In this document: positions 17,091 to 25,916 of the stretch, piece after piece
Numbering within the stretch: position 1 is the stretch's first letter
Layout of the letters: each line of letters opens with the position of its first letter
NCBI RefSeq assembly: GCF_009909145.1
Contig: NZ_JAAAPJ010000021.1
Span: 78,045 to 142,044 of the forward strand
Source of the DNA: Corallococcus silvisoli
GTDB taxonomy: Bacteria > Myxococcota > Myxococcia > Myxococcales > Myxococcaceae
DNA length: 64,000 nt
Reading direction: 5' to 3'
Translations under genes and position numbers: made by a program
Notes under the pieces: model-generated
Databases searched by the model: none
The model's input: only the letters and a program-made list of their open reading frames with translations
What the model was told of the DNA's origin: nothing

Positions 17091-17169
17091 GTCGTGCTTT
17101 GCGGGCTCGTGAAGGGGGCGTGCCCCATCGCGGCGGGCGCGGGCGTTCTGCTACCATCCGGGCCCTCCC

Positions 17170-18588
17170 ATGGAACTCAACGAAATCCTGCAGATCGCCC
17201 TGCGTGGCGGTGCCTCCGACATCCACCTGAAGGCGGGCCTGCCGCCCATGTTCCGCGTGGACGGTTCGCTGGTGCCGCTCAAGGACGGCCGCCGCCTTCC
17301 GCCGGAAGAGGTGGCGCGCATGGCGTTCGGCATCATGAACGAGTTCCAGAAGGAGAAGTTCAAGGTCAGCAACGAGGTGGACCTGGCCTACGGCGTGCCG
17401 GGCCTGGGTCGCTTCCGCGTGAACGTCTTCCAGCAGCGCGGCACGGTGGGCGCGGTGCTCCGCGTCATCCCCTTCAAGGTGATGACGATGAAGGACCTGC
17501 TCCTGCCCACGGTGCTGGAGAAGGTGTGCGGCGAGGAGCGCGGGCTGGTGCTGGTGACGGGCACCACGGGCTCCGGCAAGTCCACGACGTTGGCGGCGAT
17601 GATCGACTTCATCAACTCCAACGAAACCAACCACATCATGACCATCGAGGACCCCATCGAGTTCCTCATCCGCGACAAGCGCTCCATCGTGAACCAGCGC
17701 GAAGTGGGTGTGGACACGATGAGCTTCTCGCAGGCGCTCAAGAGCGCGCTGCGCCAGGACCCGGACGTCATCCTGGTGGGCGAAATGCGCGACCACGAGA
17801 CCATTGAAACGGCGCTCCACGCCGCGGAGACGGGCCACCTGGTGATGTCCACGCTGCACACGCTGGACGCGACGGAGACCATCAACCGCATCGTGTCCGC
17901 CTTCCCCCCGCACCAGCAGAAGCAGGTGCGCCTGCAGCTCTCCAGCGTGCTGCGCGGCGTGGTGAGCCAGCGCCTCGTGCCGCGCGCGGACGGCAAGGGC
18001 CGCGTGGCGGCGGTGGAGGTGCTGCGCGTCACCGCGCGCGTGCGCGAGCTGATTGAAGACAAGGACCGCACGAAGGAGATCCACGACGCCATCTCGCAGG
18101 GCACGGACTCCTACGGGATGCAGACCTTCGACCAGTCGCTGATGAGCCTGGTTCGCAACGGGCTGGTCACGTACGACGAGGCCCACCGTCAGGCCAGCAA
18201 CCCGGACGACTTCGCGCTGCGCTTCTCCGGCATCAGCGGCACGTCCGACTCGAAGTGGGACAACTTCGACGCCAAGGCCGGCGAGGAGCGGCCCATCCCG
18301 GGTTCGGCGTCCTTCGCGCAGAAGGGGGCGCCCGCCCAGGCCCAGGCTCCCGTCCAGGCGCCGCCCGCGCCGGTGGCCCAGGCCCCTCGCCCCGGAGCGC
18401 CCATGGCCGCCCGGCCTGCGACGCCTCCGCCCGGTGTCGCGGCTCCTCGCCCCGCGGGGCCTCCGCCGGGTGTCGTCCAGGGACGGCCCCTGCCTCCGCA
18501 GGCGCCTCGTCCGCCCGCGCCCGCCCCGGTGCCCGCGCCCGCTCCGGCGGCCGGGGGCGACGACGACTTCCAGATCGAGCGCTTCTGA
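17170..18588 (+). CDS. PilT-type secretion/retraction ATPase with long Pro/Ala tail
   Basis: A 472-residue hexameric ATPase of the PilT branch. The N-terminal PAS-like region has GGASDIHLKAGLPPMFRVDG (13-32). The Walker A GTTGSGKS is at 131-138, the Asp box MTIEDPIE at 157-164, the Walker B ILVGEMRD at 201-208, and the His box HLVMSTLHT at 223-231. PilT is usually 340-370 residues; here residues from about 370 on are a Pro/Ala/Gly-rich unstructured tail ending in an acidic GGDDDFQIERF. The rest of the type IV pilus cluster is not nearby, so this is probably one of several pilT/pilU paralogues. It may power retraction in gliding (S-) motility or another type IV filament. The tail may bind a partner. 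Confidence 0.85.
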   Translation: MELNEILQIALRGGASDIHLKAGLPPMFRVDGSLVPLKDGRRLPPEEVARMAFGIMNEFQKEKFKVSNEVDLAYGVPGLGRFRVNVFQQRGTVGAVLRVIPFKVMTMKDLLLPTVLEKVCGEERGLVLVTGTTGSGKSTTLAAMIDFINSNETNHIMTIEDPIEFLIRDKRSIVNQREVGVDTMSFSQALKSALRQDPDVILVGEMRDHETIETALHAAETGHLVMSTLHTLDATETINRIVSAFPPHQQKQVRLQLSSVLRGVVSQRLVPRADGKGRVAAVEVLRVTARVRELIEDKDRTKEIHDAISQGTDSYGMQTFDQSLMSLVRNGLVTYDEAHRQASNPDDFALRFSGISGTSDSKWDNFDAKAGEERPIPGSASFAQKGAPAQAQAPVQAPPAPVAQAPRPGAPMAARPATPPPGVAAPRPAGPPPGVVQGRPLPPQAPRPPAPAPVPAPAPAAGGDDDFQIERF

Positions 18589-18692
18589 CGCGCCCGAGGG
18601 GGCGGAGGATCCGACAGCGGCTCAGGACCTGACTCGAGCGCTTCTGACGCGCCCGAGGAGGAGAAGGGTCCGACGGCGGCTCACGGCCTGCC
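18575..18692 (+). repeat. 59-base imperfect tandem duplication over the end of the pilT-like gene
   Basis: Unit 1 is 18575-18633, unit 2 is 18634-18692. The first 25 bases are identical and include the last codons and the stop of the gene. The rest matches with several substitutions. Unit 2 is therefore a non-coding echo of the gene end. Confidence 0.85.
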
Positions 18693-18727
18693 CTGCGTGT
18701 CCCCGGGCCTTGTGCCCGGGCAGCGGC

Positions 18728-19483
18728 TCAGGCGTCGTCGTCACCCAGCTGCGCGCGCAGCCGGGTGAGGCGCAGCGGCCCCACGAGGCCCTGGTGCGCC
18801 AGCGTCTGCAGCAGCGACACGGTGGCGCGCACGCGCGCGTCCTGCACCTCGTCGGACTCCTGGACGACCTCGTTGTCGAGCAGCGTCTCCAGGTGCTCCG
18901 GGTTGATGGACGTGGGGCCCTCCGACCAGGCGATGTCGAACAGCGCCCGCGCGACGTGCTCGCGCGCCTTGCGGTCCGCGTCGTTGGGCGCCGCCTTGGC
19001 GAAGGCCAGGAACAGCGCGTCCACGGACTCCTTGGACAGCGCGGCCAGGGCGGGCACCTCGCCCAGGGACTCCTTCACGTAGTCCGCGTCGAAGTGGTCC
19101 ACCTCCTGCTCGTACCCGAAGGCCTCCTCCAGGAGGATGGAGGCGATGAAGGCGTCCGACTCCTCGTCGCTCGCGCCTTCCTCCTTCAGCGCCTCGCGCG
19201 CCTTCTGGAGGGCGGGCGCCAGGCTCGGGTCTTCCAACAGGGCCCGGGCGGAGGCGTGCGCGGCCAGGAGCACCAGCGCGGCCTGGGCGTCCGAGGACAG
19301 CGCGCGACCACTCACGCCCTGCAGCATCGCGCGCTGCTTGGGATGGGCGTCCGCGGCGGCCACGAAGTGCTGCTCCTCGGGAGTCAGCGGTTCACCCGCT
19401 TTCTCCTTGCGGAGCGTCTCCCTGGCGGCATCGGCGGTGAGGAAGCGGGCGAGGATGGGGTGCATGGCGGGGCCTGTTACCAC
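18728..19483 (-). CDS. Conserved-looking soluble protein of unknown function
   Basis: A 251-residue, largely alpha-helical acidic protein. It has no signal peptide, no membrane segment and no motif I recognise. Charged helices such as ADAARETLRKEKAGEPLTPEEQHFVAAADAHP (residues about 17-48, shown in part) and a C-terminal LGDDDA are visible. ATG 19483 has GGAG 8 bases upstream; an in-frame ATG at 19465 is a possible alternative and would give 245 residues. It is divergent from recX with only 17 bases between starts. The gene is convergent with the PilT-like gene. Codon use is like its neighbours, so it looks native. Confidence 0.6.
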   Translation of the reverse strand: MVTGPAMHPILARFLTADAARETLRKEKAGEPLTPEEQHFVAAADAHPKQRAMLQGVSGRALSSDAQAALVLLAAHASARALLEDPSLAPALQKAREALKEEGASDEESDAFIASILLEEAFGYEQEVDHFDADYVKESLGEVPALAALSKESVDALFLAFAKAAPNDADRKAREHVARALFDIAWSEGPTSINPEHLETLLDNEVVQESDEVQDARVRATVSLLQTLAHQGLVGPLRLTRLRAQLGDDDA

Positions 19484-19500
19484 ATGGTAGGGACTCCGCG

Positions 19501-20007
19501 ATGGTTGACGAGCCCGAAGGACCGGAGGCTGTCCAGCGCGCCACCGACGCCTGCCTTCGCCTGCTCAAGGCGCGGGGCCGCAGCCGGCATGAGCTGACGC
19601 TCGCCCTGGAGCGCAAGGGCTACCCCGCGGCCGTCCGGGACGCGGTCCTCGCGCGGCTCTCCGAGTGGGGCTACCTGGACGACGCGAAGTTCGCCCGCGA
19701 CCGCGCCACGGCCCTTTTGGGCAAGGGCAAGCTGGGGCCGCGCGCCGTGCTGCAGCGGCTGCAGGCGCACGGGCTGGAGGGCACCCAAGCCCGTCGGGCG
19801 CTGGCCGAGGCGAAGGACGCGGTGGGCTTCGACGCGCTGGCCGCCGCCCGTCAGGTGCTGGAGCGCCGGCGCCTGGCTGGCCGCCCGCTGGACGCGAAGG
19901 AACAGGCACGGGCAGGGCGGCTCCTCCTCAGCCGGGGTTTCGCGCCGGACATCGTGACCCAACTGGTGGGAGAACCTTCGCTGGACCCCTCCGGGCAGGA
20001 CGAATAG
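19501..20007 (+). CDS. recX: RecX family regulatory protein
   Basis: A 168-residue protein with the three-helix repeats of RecX, which caps and inhibits RecA filaments. Diagnostic parts are CLRLLKARGRSRHELTLALERKGYP near the N-terminus (given in part), the LARLSEWGYLDDAKFARDRA segment, and GPRAVLQRLQAHGL. recA is not adjacent. It is close to bamD downstream (about a dozen bases), so they may share a transcript. The gene starts with ATG directly at the divergent junction with the helical protein. Confidence 0.85.
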   Translation: MVDEPEGPEAVQRATDACLRLLKARGRSRHELTLALERKGYPAAVRDAVLARLSEWGYLDDAKFARDRATALLGKGKLGPRAVLQRLQAHGLEGTQARRALAEAKDAVGFDALAAARQVLERRRLAGRPLDAKEQARAGRLLLSRGFAPDIVTQLVGEPSLDPSGQDE

Positions 20008-20019
20008 TTTGGGGGAGTG

Positions 20020-20790
20020 ATGCGCTCCGCCGTCCTCGTCCTGTCCGTCCTGTTGCTGTCCGCTTGTGCCTCCCTCACCCAGGGGCCCGCGGGTGAGCCG
20101 AACTACGCCAACCAGGCCGCGGAGAATCTGGCGCTGGGGGAGGCCGCCCTGGAGGACAAGGACTTCCTCAAGGCGGAGAAGTACTTCGACCACGTCCGCA
20201 CCAAGTTCCCGTACCTGGAGGCGGCCCGCGAGGCGGAGCTGAAGCTCGGCGACCTCGACTTCGCCCGGGAGATGTACGCGGAGGCGCGCGAGAAGTTCGA
20301 CTCCTTCATCAAGCTGCACCCCACGCACCCCAAGGTGGACTACGCCGCCTACCGGCTGGCCCTGTCCTACGTGCAGGAGTTCCCCTCGGAGTTCTTCGCC
20401 CTGCCGCCTTCGTACGAGAAGGAGCAGAAGCCCATGTACGACGCGCTCCGGGCCATGAACCTCTTCCTGCGCCAGTACCCGGATTCGCAGTACGTGAAGG
20501 ACGCCAAGGTGCACGCGGACGACGCCCGCCAGCGCCTCGCGCGCCACGAGCTGTACGTCGCCTCCTTCTACGCCAAGCGCGAGCGTTGGAAGGCCGTGGC
20601 CCAGCGTCTGGAGGGGCTGCTCAAGGACTACCCGGGCACGTCGCTGGAGGAGGAGGCCCTCTTCGACCTCCATCAGGCGTACGTGAAGCTCAACGACACG
20701 GAGCGCGCGCAGAACACGCTGCGCGAGGTCCTCAAGCGCCTGCCGGGCACGCCCGCCGCCCAGCGCGCCCAGAAGATGCTGGGCTCGTGA
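20020..20790 (+). CDS. bamD: Outer membrane assembly lipoprotein BamD
   Basis: A 256-residue lipoprotein (lipobox LLSAC, Cys16) made of TPR repeats. It fits BamD/YfiO, the essential partner of BamA in inserting beta-barrel proteins. The typical first repeat YANQAAENLALGEAALEDKDFLKAEKYFD (in part), the VRTKFPY motif and the later FLRQYPDSQYVKDA repeat are visible. ATG 20020 is used; a GTG directly before it (20017) is also possible because the purine-rich GGGGGAG overlaps. The next gene overlaps its stop codon (GTGA), pointing to translational coupling. Confidence 0.85.
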   Translation: MRSAVLVLSVLLLSACASLTQGPAGEPNYANQAAENLALGEAALEDKDFLKAEKYFDHVRTKFPYLEAAREAELKLGDLDFAREMYAEAREKFDSFIKLHPTHPKVDYAAYRLALSYVQEFPSEFFALPPSYEKEQKPMYDALRAMNLFLRQYPDSQYVKDAKVHADDARQRLARHELYVASFYAKRERWKAVAQRLEGLLKDYPGTSLEEEALFDLHQAYVKLNDTERAQNTLREVLKRLPGTPAAQRAQKMLGS

Positions 20791-21491
20791 GACGGCTGGA
20801 GGACTGGGGGCGGCTGGGGGGCATCGGCATCGCCGTGCTCGCGGCCGCTGGGGTCCTCCTCTTCCTGGGGCCGCGCCTGCTGGGCGCCGCGGCCGGGCCC
20901 GAGGCGGAGATCATCACCGCCCTCAAGGAGGCCGAACACGACGGGGTGTCGCTCGCCGTGCCCGGCTCCGCGCTGCCGCTCGTCTCCCGGAAGCTCCAGT
21001 ACGCCCGCATCGCGGTGTCGGTGGATCCGGCGGGACAGCGCGCGGAGGCCTTCGCCACCCTGGACTTCGAAGGCACCCTGGGTGTCACCACCGTCAGCAC
21101 CGCCGGTGTGGAGGTCGTGCCGTTCACCCGCGAGTCCGGACGGTGGAAGGCCTCGCCCTCGGTGGCGCCCCGGCTGGTGGCGGTGGTGGCCGCGCTGGAG
21201 GCGCGCCGGCAGGCCCTGGCGGCGGGCCGGCCGGAGGCGCTGTCACGGCTGGCGGGACCGGGTTCGGACGGCGGGGCGGGGCGGACGTGGGAGGAGGTGG
21301 CCCCCTTGAGCCGGCGGCGCGTGACGGCGCAGGCGTGGTACGCGCGGCTGGAGCGGGACGAGGCGGTGGTGACGGAGCACTACCGGGTGGAAGGAGACCT
21401 TCCGGCGCGGCCGGTGGACACCCGAGGAGAGCGTCCGCTTTTGCTCGTGCGCGAGGGCGATCAATTCTTGTTTTCGCCCGGGCTCATGTAG
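20787..21491 (+). CDS. Membrane-anchored protein of unknown function
   Basis: A 234-residue protein with one N-terminal membrane segment (about 10-34) and a periplasmic domain. The domain begins with a helix (EAEIITALKEAEHDG), then beta-rich sequence resembling a small NTF2-like or cystatin-like fold: repeated strands such as RIAVSVDPAGQRAEAFATLDFEG (in part) and RVTAQAWYARLERDEAVVTEHYRVEG (in part). No catalytic motif is seen. It starts at a GTG that overlaps the bamD stop, so it is probably co-translated with bamD and may be envelope-related. I do not recognise the family. Confidence 0.65.
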   Translation: MRRLEDWGRLGGIGIAVLAAAGVLLFLGPRLLGAAAGPEAEIITALKEAEHDGVSLAVPGSALPLVSRKLQYARIAVSVDPAGQRAEAFATLDFEGTLGVTTVSTAGVEVVPFTRESGRWKASPSVAPRLVAVVAALEARRQALAAGRPEALSRLAGPGSDGGAGRTWEEVAPLSRRRVTAQAWYARLERDEAVVTEHYRVEGDLPARPVDTRGERPLLLVREGDQFLFSPGLM

Positions 21492-21529
21492 GCTACCCGA
21501 GGAGGCAGGGGCCCGCGCGGGGCCGAGTC

Positions 21530-22252
21530 ATGGACGAAGCCCTCAAGCAGCTACTGACCCTCGGGCGAGGCTCCTTCGAGAAGAAGCAGTACGCCCAGGC
21601 CGAGCAGTTCCTGACGAAGGTGGTCGAGCAGAACCCGACCTTCGCCGACGTCTACAACATGCTTGGCATCATCTACCACGACCAGGGCCAGTTCGCCCGG
21701 GCGCAGCGGGCCTTCGAGTCCGCGCTGCGGCTCAACCCCGCGTACACCGAGGCCGCGCTCAACCTGGCGGTCATCTACAACGACATGGGGAAGTACGCGG
21801 AGGCGAAGGAGGTCTACCAGGCCGCCTTGTCCCGCCAGAAGGGCGCCCCCGGCGAGCTCGACCCCTACGTCATGAAGAAGGTGGCCAACATGTACGCCGA
21901 CATCGGCGACGTGTTCGCCTCCAGCGGCGTGTGGCAGAAGGCCATCGACGAGTACCGCCGCGCGCTGGCGCACTTCCCCGAGTTCGTGGACATCCGCCTC
22001 AAGCTGGGCAACGCCCTGCGGGATGCCGGGGACAACGCGGCGGCCCTGGCGGAGTACGAACAGGTCATCGCGCAGAATCCGTCGTACATTCCCGGGCGGA
22101 TCAATTATGGAATCGCCCTCTACTCGGCGGGTCGCCGTGACGAGGCGGTGAAGGTCTGGGAAGACGTGCTCGTGCGCAGTCCCGGCAACAAGAGCGCGCA
22201 GATGTACCTCAACCTGGTGAAGGACCCGGGTAAGGCGGAAGTGACGGGTTGA
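21530..22252 (+). CDS. TPR-repeat protein
   Basis: A 240-residue soluble protein built almost wholly of tetratricopeptide repeats. Repeat marks such as GRGSFEKKQYAQAEQFLTKV, NMLGIIYHDQGQFARAQRAF, NLAVIYNDMGKYAEAKEVY and NALRDAGDNAAALAEYEQV are evenly spaced. No signal peptide is present, so it acts in the cytoplasm as a scaffold. It lies between the bamD pair and the FHA gene (37 bases to the latter), all on one strand, and could be in the same operon. The partner is unknown. Confidence 0.8.
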   Translation: MDEALKQLLTLGRGSFEKKQYAQAEQFLTKVVEQNPTFADVYNMLGIIYHDQGQFARAQRAFESALRLNPAYTEAALNLAVIYNDMGKYAEAKEVYQAALSRQKGAPGELDPYVMKKVANMYADIGDVFASSGVWQKAIDEYRRALAHFPEFVDIRLKLGNALRDAGDNAAALAEYEQVIAQNPSYIPGRINYGIALYSAGRRDEAVKVWEDVLVRSPGNKSAQMYLNLVKDPGKAEVTG

Positions 22253-22289
22253 GCACCATGGCAACTTCCATCATCGAGGTCGCGGCACC

Positions 22290-23234
22290 GTGAGCACTCC
22301 TGGCGGTACGGCGAAGTCCTTTGCCCTCAAGTTCATCTCCGGGAAGTACCAGGGCGGTGAGTTCCCGCTGAAGGCCAACAAGCAGATCGTCGTCGGACGG
22401 TCGAGCGAGTTGGACATGGTCCTCGTGGAGGACATGGTCTCGCGCAAGCACGCGAAGATCATGTACTCCGACGGGGCCATCACCATCGAGGACCTGGGCT
22501 CCACCAACGGCACCTTCGTCAACGGCGAGAAGGTCAAGCAGGCCAAGCTGAAGGAGGGAGACCGCATCCTCATCGGGACCTCCATCCTCAAGCTCGTGCA
22601 CCAGGGCGCGGAGAGCGCCGCCGTGGACGAGAGCGTGGTGAAGCAGAAGCTGGAGGAGGCCGCCGCCGCCCAGGCCGCGCGCACCACCAAGGCCAGCTCC
22701 ATGACGGGGAAGATCGAGGAGATCCCCCTCCCGGACCTGCTCCAGCTCTTCCACACGTCGAAGAAGAACGGCGTGCTCGTGGTGAACAACGCCCACGAGG
22801 GGAAGATCTACCTGCGCCAGGGACGCGTGTACTACGCGGTCATCGACGACAACCACAACCTGGGCCCGCAGAAGAGCTTCAACCGCATCGTCACCTGGGA
22901 AGAGGGTGACTTCGAGCTGCGCGCCGCGGACAGCCAGGAGTTCATGGTGGAGCTGGACTCGTCCACCGAAGCGCTCCTGATGGACGCGCTCCGGCAGCTG
23001 GACGAGTTCAAGCGCCTGCAGCCGCAGCTTCCTCCCATGGCCACGGCGCTGCGGATCGCGCAGCCGTTGACGGTGCCGCTCAAGGAGCTGACGCCGGAGC
23101 TGATGGACGTGCTGCAGCTGGTGCACAACCATGGCTCGCTGGGCGGAGTGCTGGACCACTCGGACGGCGACGACGTGCTCACCGCCGAATCGGTGGTGCA
23201 GCTCATGAAGCGCGACTACGTGCGCGCGGAGTAG
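22290..23234 (+). CDS. FHA domain plus DUF4388 (PATAN-like) protein
   Basis: A 314-residue signalling protein. The FHA domain (about 10-100) has the phosphothreonine-binding set: Gly36-Arg37-Ser38, Ser51-Arg52-x-His54, and Ser71-Thr72-Asn73-Gly74. The second half from about residue 138 (MTGKIEEIPLPDLLQLFHTSKKNGVL, in part) is a DUF4388 domain, found in many myxobacterial signalling and motility regulators. The FHA residues are intact, so it probably reads Ser/Thr kinase signals, which are plentiful in myxobacteria. GTG start with GAGG upstream. No kinase gene is adjacent. selD follows 13 bases downstream. Confidence 0.85.
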   Translation: MSTPGGTAKSFALKFISGKYQGGEFPLKANKQIVVGRSSELDMVLVEDMVSRKHAKIMYSDGAITIEDLGSTNGTFVNGEKVKQAKLKEGDRILIGTSILKLVHQGAESAAVDESVVKQKLEEAAAAQAARTTKASSMTGKIEEIPLPDLLQLFHTSKKNGVLVVNNAHEGKIYLRQGRVYYAVIDDNHNLGPQKSFNRIVTWEEGDFELRAADSQEFMVELDSSTEALLMDALRQLDEFKRLQPQLPPMATALRIAQPLTVPLKELTPELMDVLQLVHNHGSLGGVLDHSDGDDVLTAESVVQLMKRDYVRAE

Positions 23235-23247
23235 GGCGGGGAACACC

Positions 23248-24306
23248 ATGGCGGGTGACAAGTCGGTGAAGCCGAAGCGCCTCACCGAGATGAGCCACTG
23301 CGCGGGCTGCGCGGCGAAGCTCAAGGCGGGGGACCTGGCGAAGGTCCTGGGCGGCCTCAAGAAGGCCGCCCCCCGCGAGGCACTGGTGGGCTTCAACACC
23401 AGCGACGACGCCGCCGTCTACCAGGTGGCGCCGGGCATGGCCGTCGTGGAGACGGTGGACTTCTTCCCGCCGCTCGTGGACGACCCGTTCCAGTTCGGCG
23501 CCATCGCCGCGGCCAACGCGCTGTCGGACATCTGGGCCATGGGCGCGCGTCCGCTGTTCGCGCTCAACCTGGTGTGCTTCCCGGACGAGCTGCCGCTCAA
23601 GACGCTCCAGAAGATCCTCGCGGGCGGCCAGTCCAAGGCGGACGAGGCGGGCATCCCCATCCTGGGCGGCCACAGCATCCGCGACCCGGAGCCCAAGTTC
23701 GGCATGGCCGTCACCGGCGTGGTGCACCCGAAGAAGGTGCTCACCAATGCGGGCGCGAAGCCGGGGGACGTGCTGCTGCTCACCAAGCCGGTGGGCACGG
23801 GCATCGCCACCACCGCCATCAAGCGGGGGCTCGCGTCCAAGGCGCTGACCCAGCGCGTGACGGCGCAGATGGCCACGCTCAACAAGGCCGCGGGTGAGGT
23901 GTTCGCCTCGGGCGCCTTCAAGGTGAACGCGCTCACGGACGTGACGGGCTTCGGGCTCCTGGGGCACCTGCTGGAGATGATGACCGGCGCGAAGACGCGC
24001 GCGGCGGTGGACCTGGAGCGCATCCCGCTCATCGCGGAGGTGCCGGCGCTGGCGGAGGCCGGCGTGATTCCGGGCGGGACGAAGACGAACCTCGCCCATG
24101 TGAAGAAGCACGTGCGCTTCCCGGACGGGCTGCCGGAGCACATCCAGTGGTTGCTCGCGGACGCGCAGACCAATGGCGGCCTGCTGGCCAGCGTGCCCGC
24201 GCGCCATGCGCTGAAGGCCCTCCAGGCGTTGGAGAAGGCGGGCGTGGACGCGGCCCTCATCGGCGAGGTGCAGGCGGGCCGTCCCGGCATCGACGTGGTG
24301 GGCTGA
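23248..24306 (+). CDS. selD: Selenide, water dikinase (selenophosphate synthetase)
   Basis: Makes selenophosphate from selenide and ATP for selenocysteine and selenouridine. The 352-residue protein has the N-terminal active-site loop HCAGCAAK (17-24): Cys21 matches catalytic Cys17 of E. coli and Lys24 the catalytic lysine. It uses cysteine, not selenocysteine, there. The glycine loop GGHSIRDPEPKFGMAVTG and the DVTGFGLLGH motif are also diagnostic. No selA, selB, selC or mnmH is in the window. It follows the FHA gene by 13 bases. Confidence 0.93.
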   Translation: MAGDKSVKPKRLTEMSHCAGCAAKLKAGDLAKVLGGLKKAAPREALVGFNTSDDAAVYQVAPGMAVVETVDFFPPLVDDPFQFGAIAAANALSDIWAMGARPLFALNLVCFPDELPLKTLQKILAGGQSKADEAGIPILGGHSIRDPEPKFGMAVTGVVHPKKVLTNAGAKPGDVLLLTKPVGTGIATTAIKRGLASKALTQRVTAQMATLNKAAGEVFASGAFKVNALTDVTGFGLLGHLLEMMTGAKTRAAVDLERIPLIAEVPALAEAGVIPGGTKTNLAHVKKHVRFPDGLPEHIQWLLADAQTNGGLLASVPARHALKALQALEKAGVDAALIGEVQAGRPGIDVVG

Positions 24307-24308
24307 GC

Positions 24309-24331
24309 GGGCCGGATTTCGCCTCCGGCCC
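24309..24331 (+). terminator. Perfect 8-bp hairpin right after selD
   Basis: GGGCCGGA (24309-24316) pairs with TCCGGCCC (24324-24331), 7-base loop. It starts two bases after the selD stop. No T run follows, so it may be a weak or Rho-assisted terminator or an mRNA end stabiliser. Confidence 0.45.
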
Positions 24332-24358
24332 GGGGCTCCGTTAACATCCGGGGCGCGA

Positions 24359-25165
24359 ATGTCGCCTCGCCGCTCCCCCATCTGTCTCCTCGCGCTCGCG
24401 TGTCTCCTTCCGGCCCTGGCCGGGGCAGGGGAGCGCGTCGCGCGCATCGTCATCGACCCGGGACATGGCGGTGCGAAGGAGGGCGCGAAGGGGCCGGGGG
24501 AGCTCTGGGAGAAGGAGGTCGCCCTCCAGATTGCCCAGCGCCTGCGCGACAAGCTGGAGGCCGCGGGCAGCGAGGTGTTCCTCACGCGCGACCGCGACAC
24601 GCTGATGGCGCTGTCGGAGCGGGTGGAGTTCTCCAACGTCCAGCGGCCGGACCTCTTCCTCTCCATCCACGCCAACTCCATGCCCACGAAGCGGCTGCGC
24701 GAGCGCACCGAGGGCATCGAGACGTACTTCCTCTCCGCCAACGCGTCGGGTGAGGCCGCGCGGGCGGTGGCGGACCGCGAGAACGCGGAGGCGCCCACGG
24801 CCCGCTCCGCGCGCGGACACTCCACGCTGGCCTTCATCCTGGATGACCTGGCGCGCACGGAGGCGCACTCGGATGCGTCCCGGCTGGCCTACGCCATCCA
24901 CCCGCGGCTGGTGTCCAAGAGCGGCGCGGCGGACCGGGGCGTGCAGCAGGCGCCGTTCTTCGTCCTCACGGGCGTGGAGGCGCCGGCGGTGCTGATTGAG
25001 GTGGGCTTCATCTCCCACCCGCAGGAGGGCGCCCGGCTGGGGAGGGCCGCGTACCAGGAGACGTTGGCGGAGGCCATCTCGGAGGGGGTGCAGGCCTTCC
25101 TGCGGGAGACGCGCCGACGGGACACCTCGCCCTCGCAACCGGTGGCCGGATCCACCGGGCCCTGA
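24359..25165 (+). CDS. Exported N-acetylmuramoyl-L-alanine amidase (Amidase_3)
   Basis: A 268-residue zinc amidase that cuts the sugar-peptide bond of peptidoglycan. It has a signal peptide (about 1-23, ending ALAGA). Zinc ligands can be read as His36 in IDPGHGG, Glu51 in LWEKEVAL and His104 in LSIHANSM. Glu214 in VLIEVGFISH is the catalytic acid. There is no AMIN domain or SPOR domain, so septal targeting is not evident. Members of this type work in cell separation or wall turnover. rph follows about 45 bases downstream on the same strand. Confidence 0.9.
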   Translation: MSPRRSPICLLALACLLPALAGAGERVARIVIDPGHGGAKEGAKGPGELWEKEVALQIAQRLRDKLEAAGSEVFLTRDRDTLMALSERVEFSNVQRPDLFLSIHANSMPTKRLRERTEGIETYFLSANASGEAARAVADRENAEAPTARSARGHSTLAFILDDLARTEAHSDASRLAYAIHPRLVSKSGAADRGVQQAPFFVLTGVEAPAVLIEVGFISHPQEGARLGRAAYQETLAEAISEGVQAFLRETRRRDTSPSQPVAGSTGP

Positions 25166-25211
25166 TAAAGCGTGGGGGCTTCACGTCCCCTCCCGTCAGG
25201 AGCTTTCCCTC

Positions 25212-25916
25212 GTGCGTTCCTTCCAACGTGGTGCGCTGGAGCTTCGGCCTGTCACCCTCACGCCCAACGTCAACCGCTACGCGGAGGGCTCCGTGCAGGT
25301 GGAGTTCGGCCACACCAAGGTGCTCGTCACCTGCTCGGTGGAGGACCGCGTCCCGCCGCACCTGATGGGCAAGGGCTCCGGCTGGGTGACGGCCGAGTAC
25401 GGCATGCTCCCGCGCGCCACGCACACCCGCGGCTCGCGCGAGGCGGCGAAGGGCAAGCAGTCCGGCCGCACCATGGAGATCCAGCGCCTCATCGGCCGGG
25501 CCCTGCGCGCGGCGGTGGACCTGCCGTCGCTGGGGGTTCGCACCTTCACGCTGGACTGTGACGTCATCCAGGCGGACGGCGGCACGCGCACCGCGTCCAT
25601 CACCGGCGCGTACGTGGCGCTGGTGATGGCCCTGCGCTCGCTCAACAAGCCGGGCCTCTTGAAGAACCTCACGCCGCTGGCCGCGGTGTCGGTGGGCGTG
25701 GTGAACGGCGAGGTGCGCGTGGACCTGGACTACGACGAGGACTCCACCGCGGAGGTGGACCTGAACCTCGTGGCCACGGGCGACGGCCGCATCGTGGAGG
25801 TGCAGGGCACCGCGGAGCACAAGCTCTTCGACCGCAAGGCGATGGACGCGATGCTGGACGGGGGCCTGGCCGCCATCCAGCAGCTCACGGCCGCGCAGGC
25901 GAAGGTGCTGGGATGA
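25212..25916 (+). CDS. rph: Ribonuclease PH
   Basis: A phosphorolytic 3'-5' exoribonuclease that trims tRNA 3' ends. The 234-residue product is the usual length. Diagnostic stretches are RRPVTLTPNVNRYAEGS-like sequence at the N-terminus, GWVTAEYGMLPRATHTR in the middle, and LDCDVIQADGGTRTASITG, which includes the phosphate and metal residues. GTG 25212 has AGGAG 9 bases upstream. The stop overlaps the next start (ATGA), a common rph-rdgB arrangement. A tRNA cluster lies shortly downstream, fitting the function. Confidence 0.95.
   Translation: MRSFQRGALELRPVTLTPNVNRYAEGSVQVEFGHTKVLVTCSVEDRVPPHLMGKGSGWVTAEYGMLPRATHTRGSREAAKGKQSGRTMEIQRLIGRALRAAVDLPSLGVRTFTLDCDVIQADGGTRTASITGAYVALVMALRSLNKPGLLKNLTPLAAVSVGVVNGEVRVDLDYDEDSTAEVDLNLVATGDGRIVEVQGTAEHKLFDRKAMDAMLDGGLAAIQQLTAAQAKVLG

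Noticed and set aside
23248..24306. Selenocysteine in SelD
   Set aside because: The catalytic position is a normal cysteine codon and there is no in-frame TGA.
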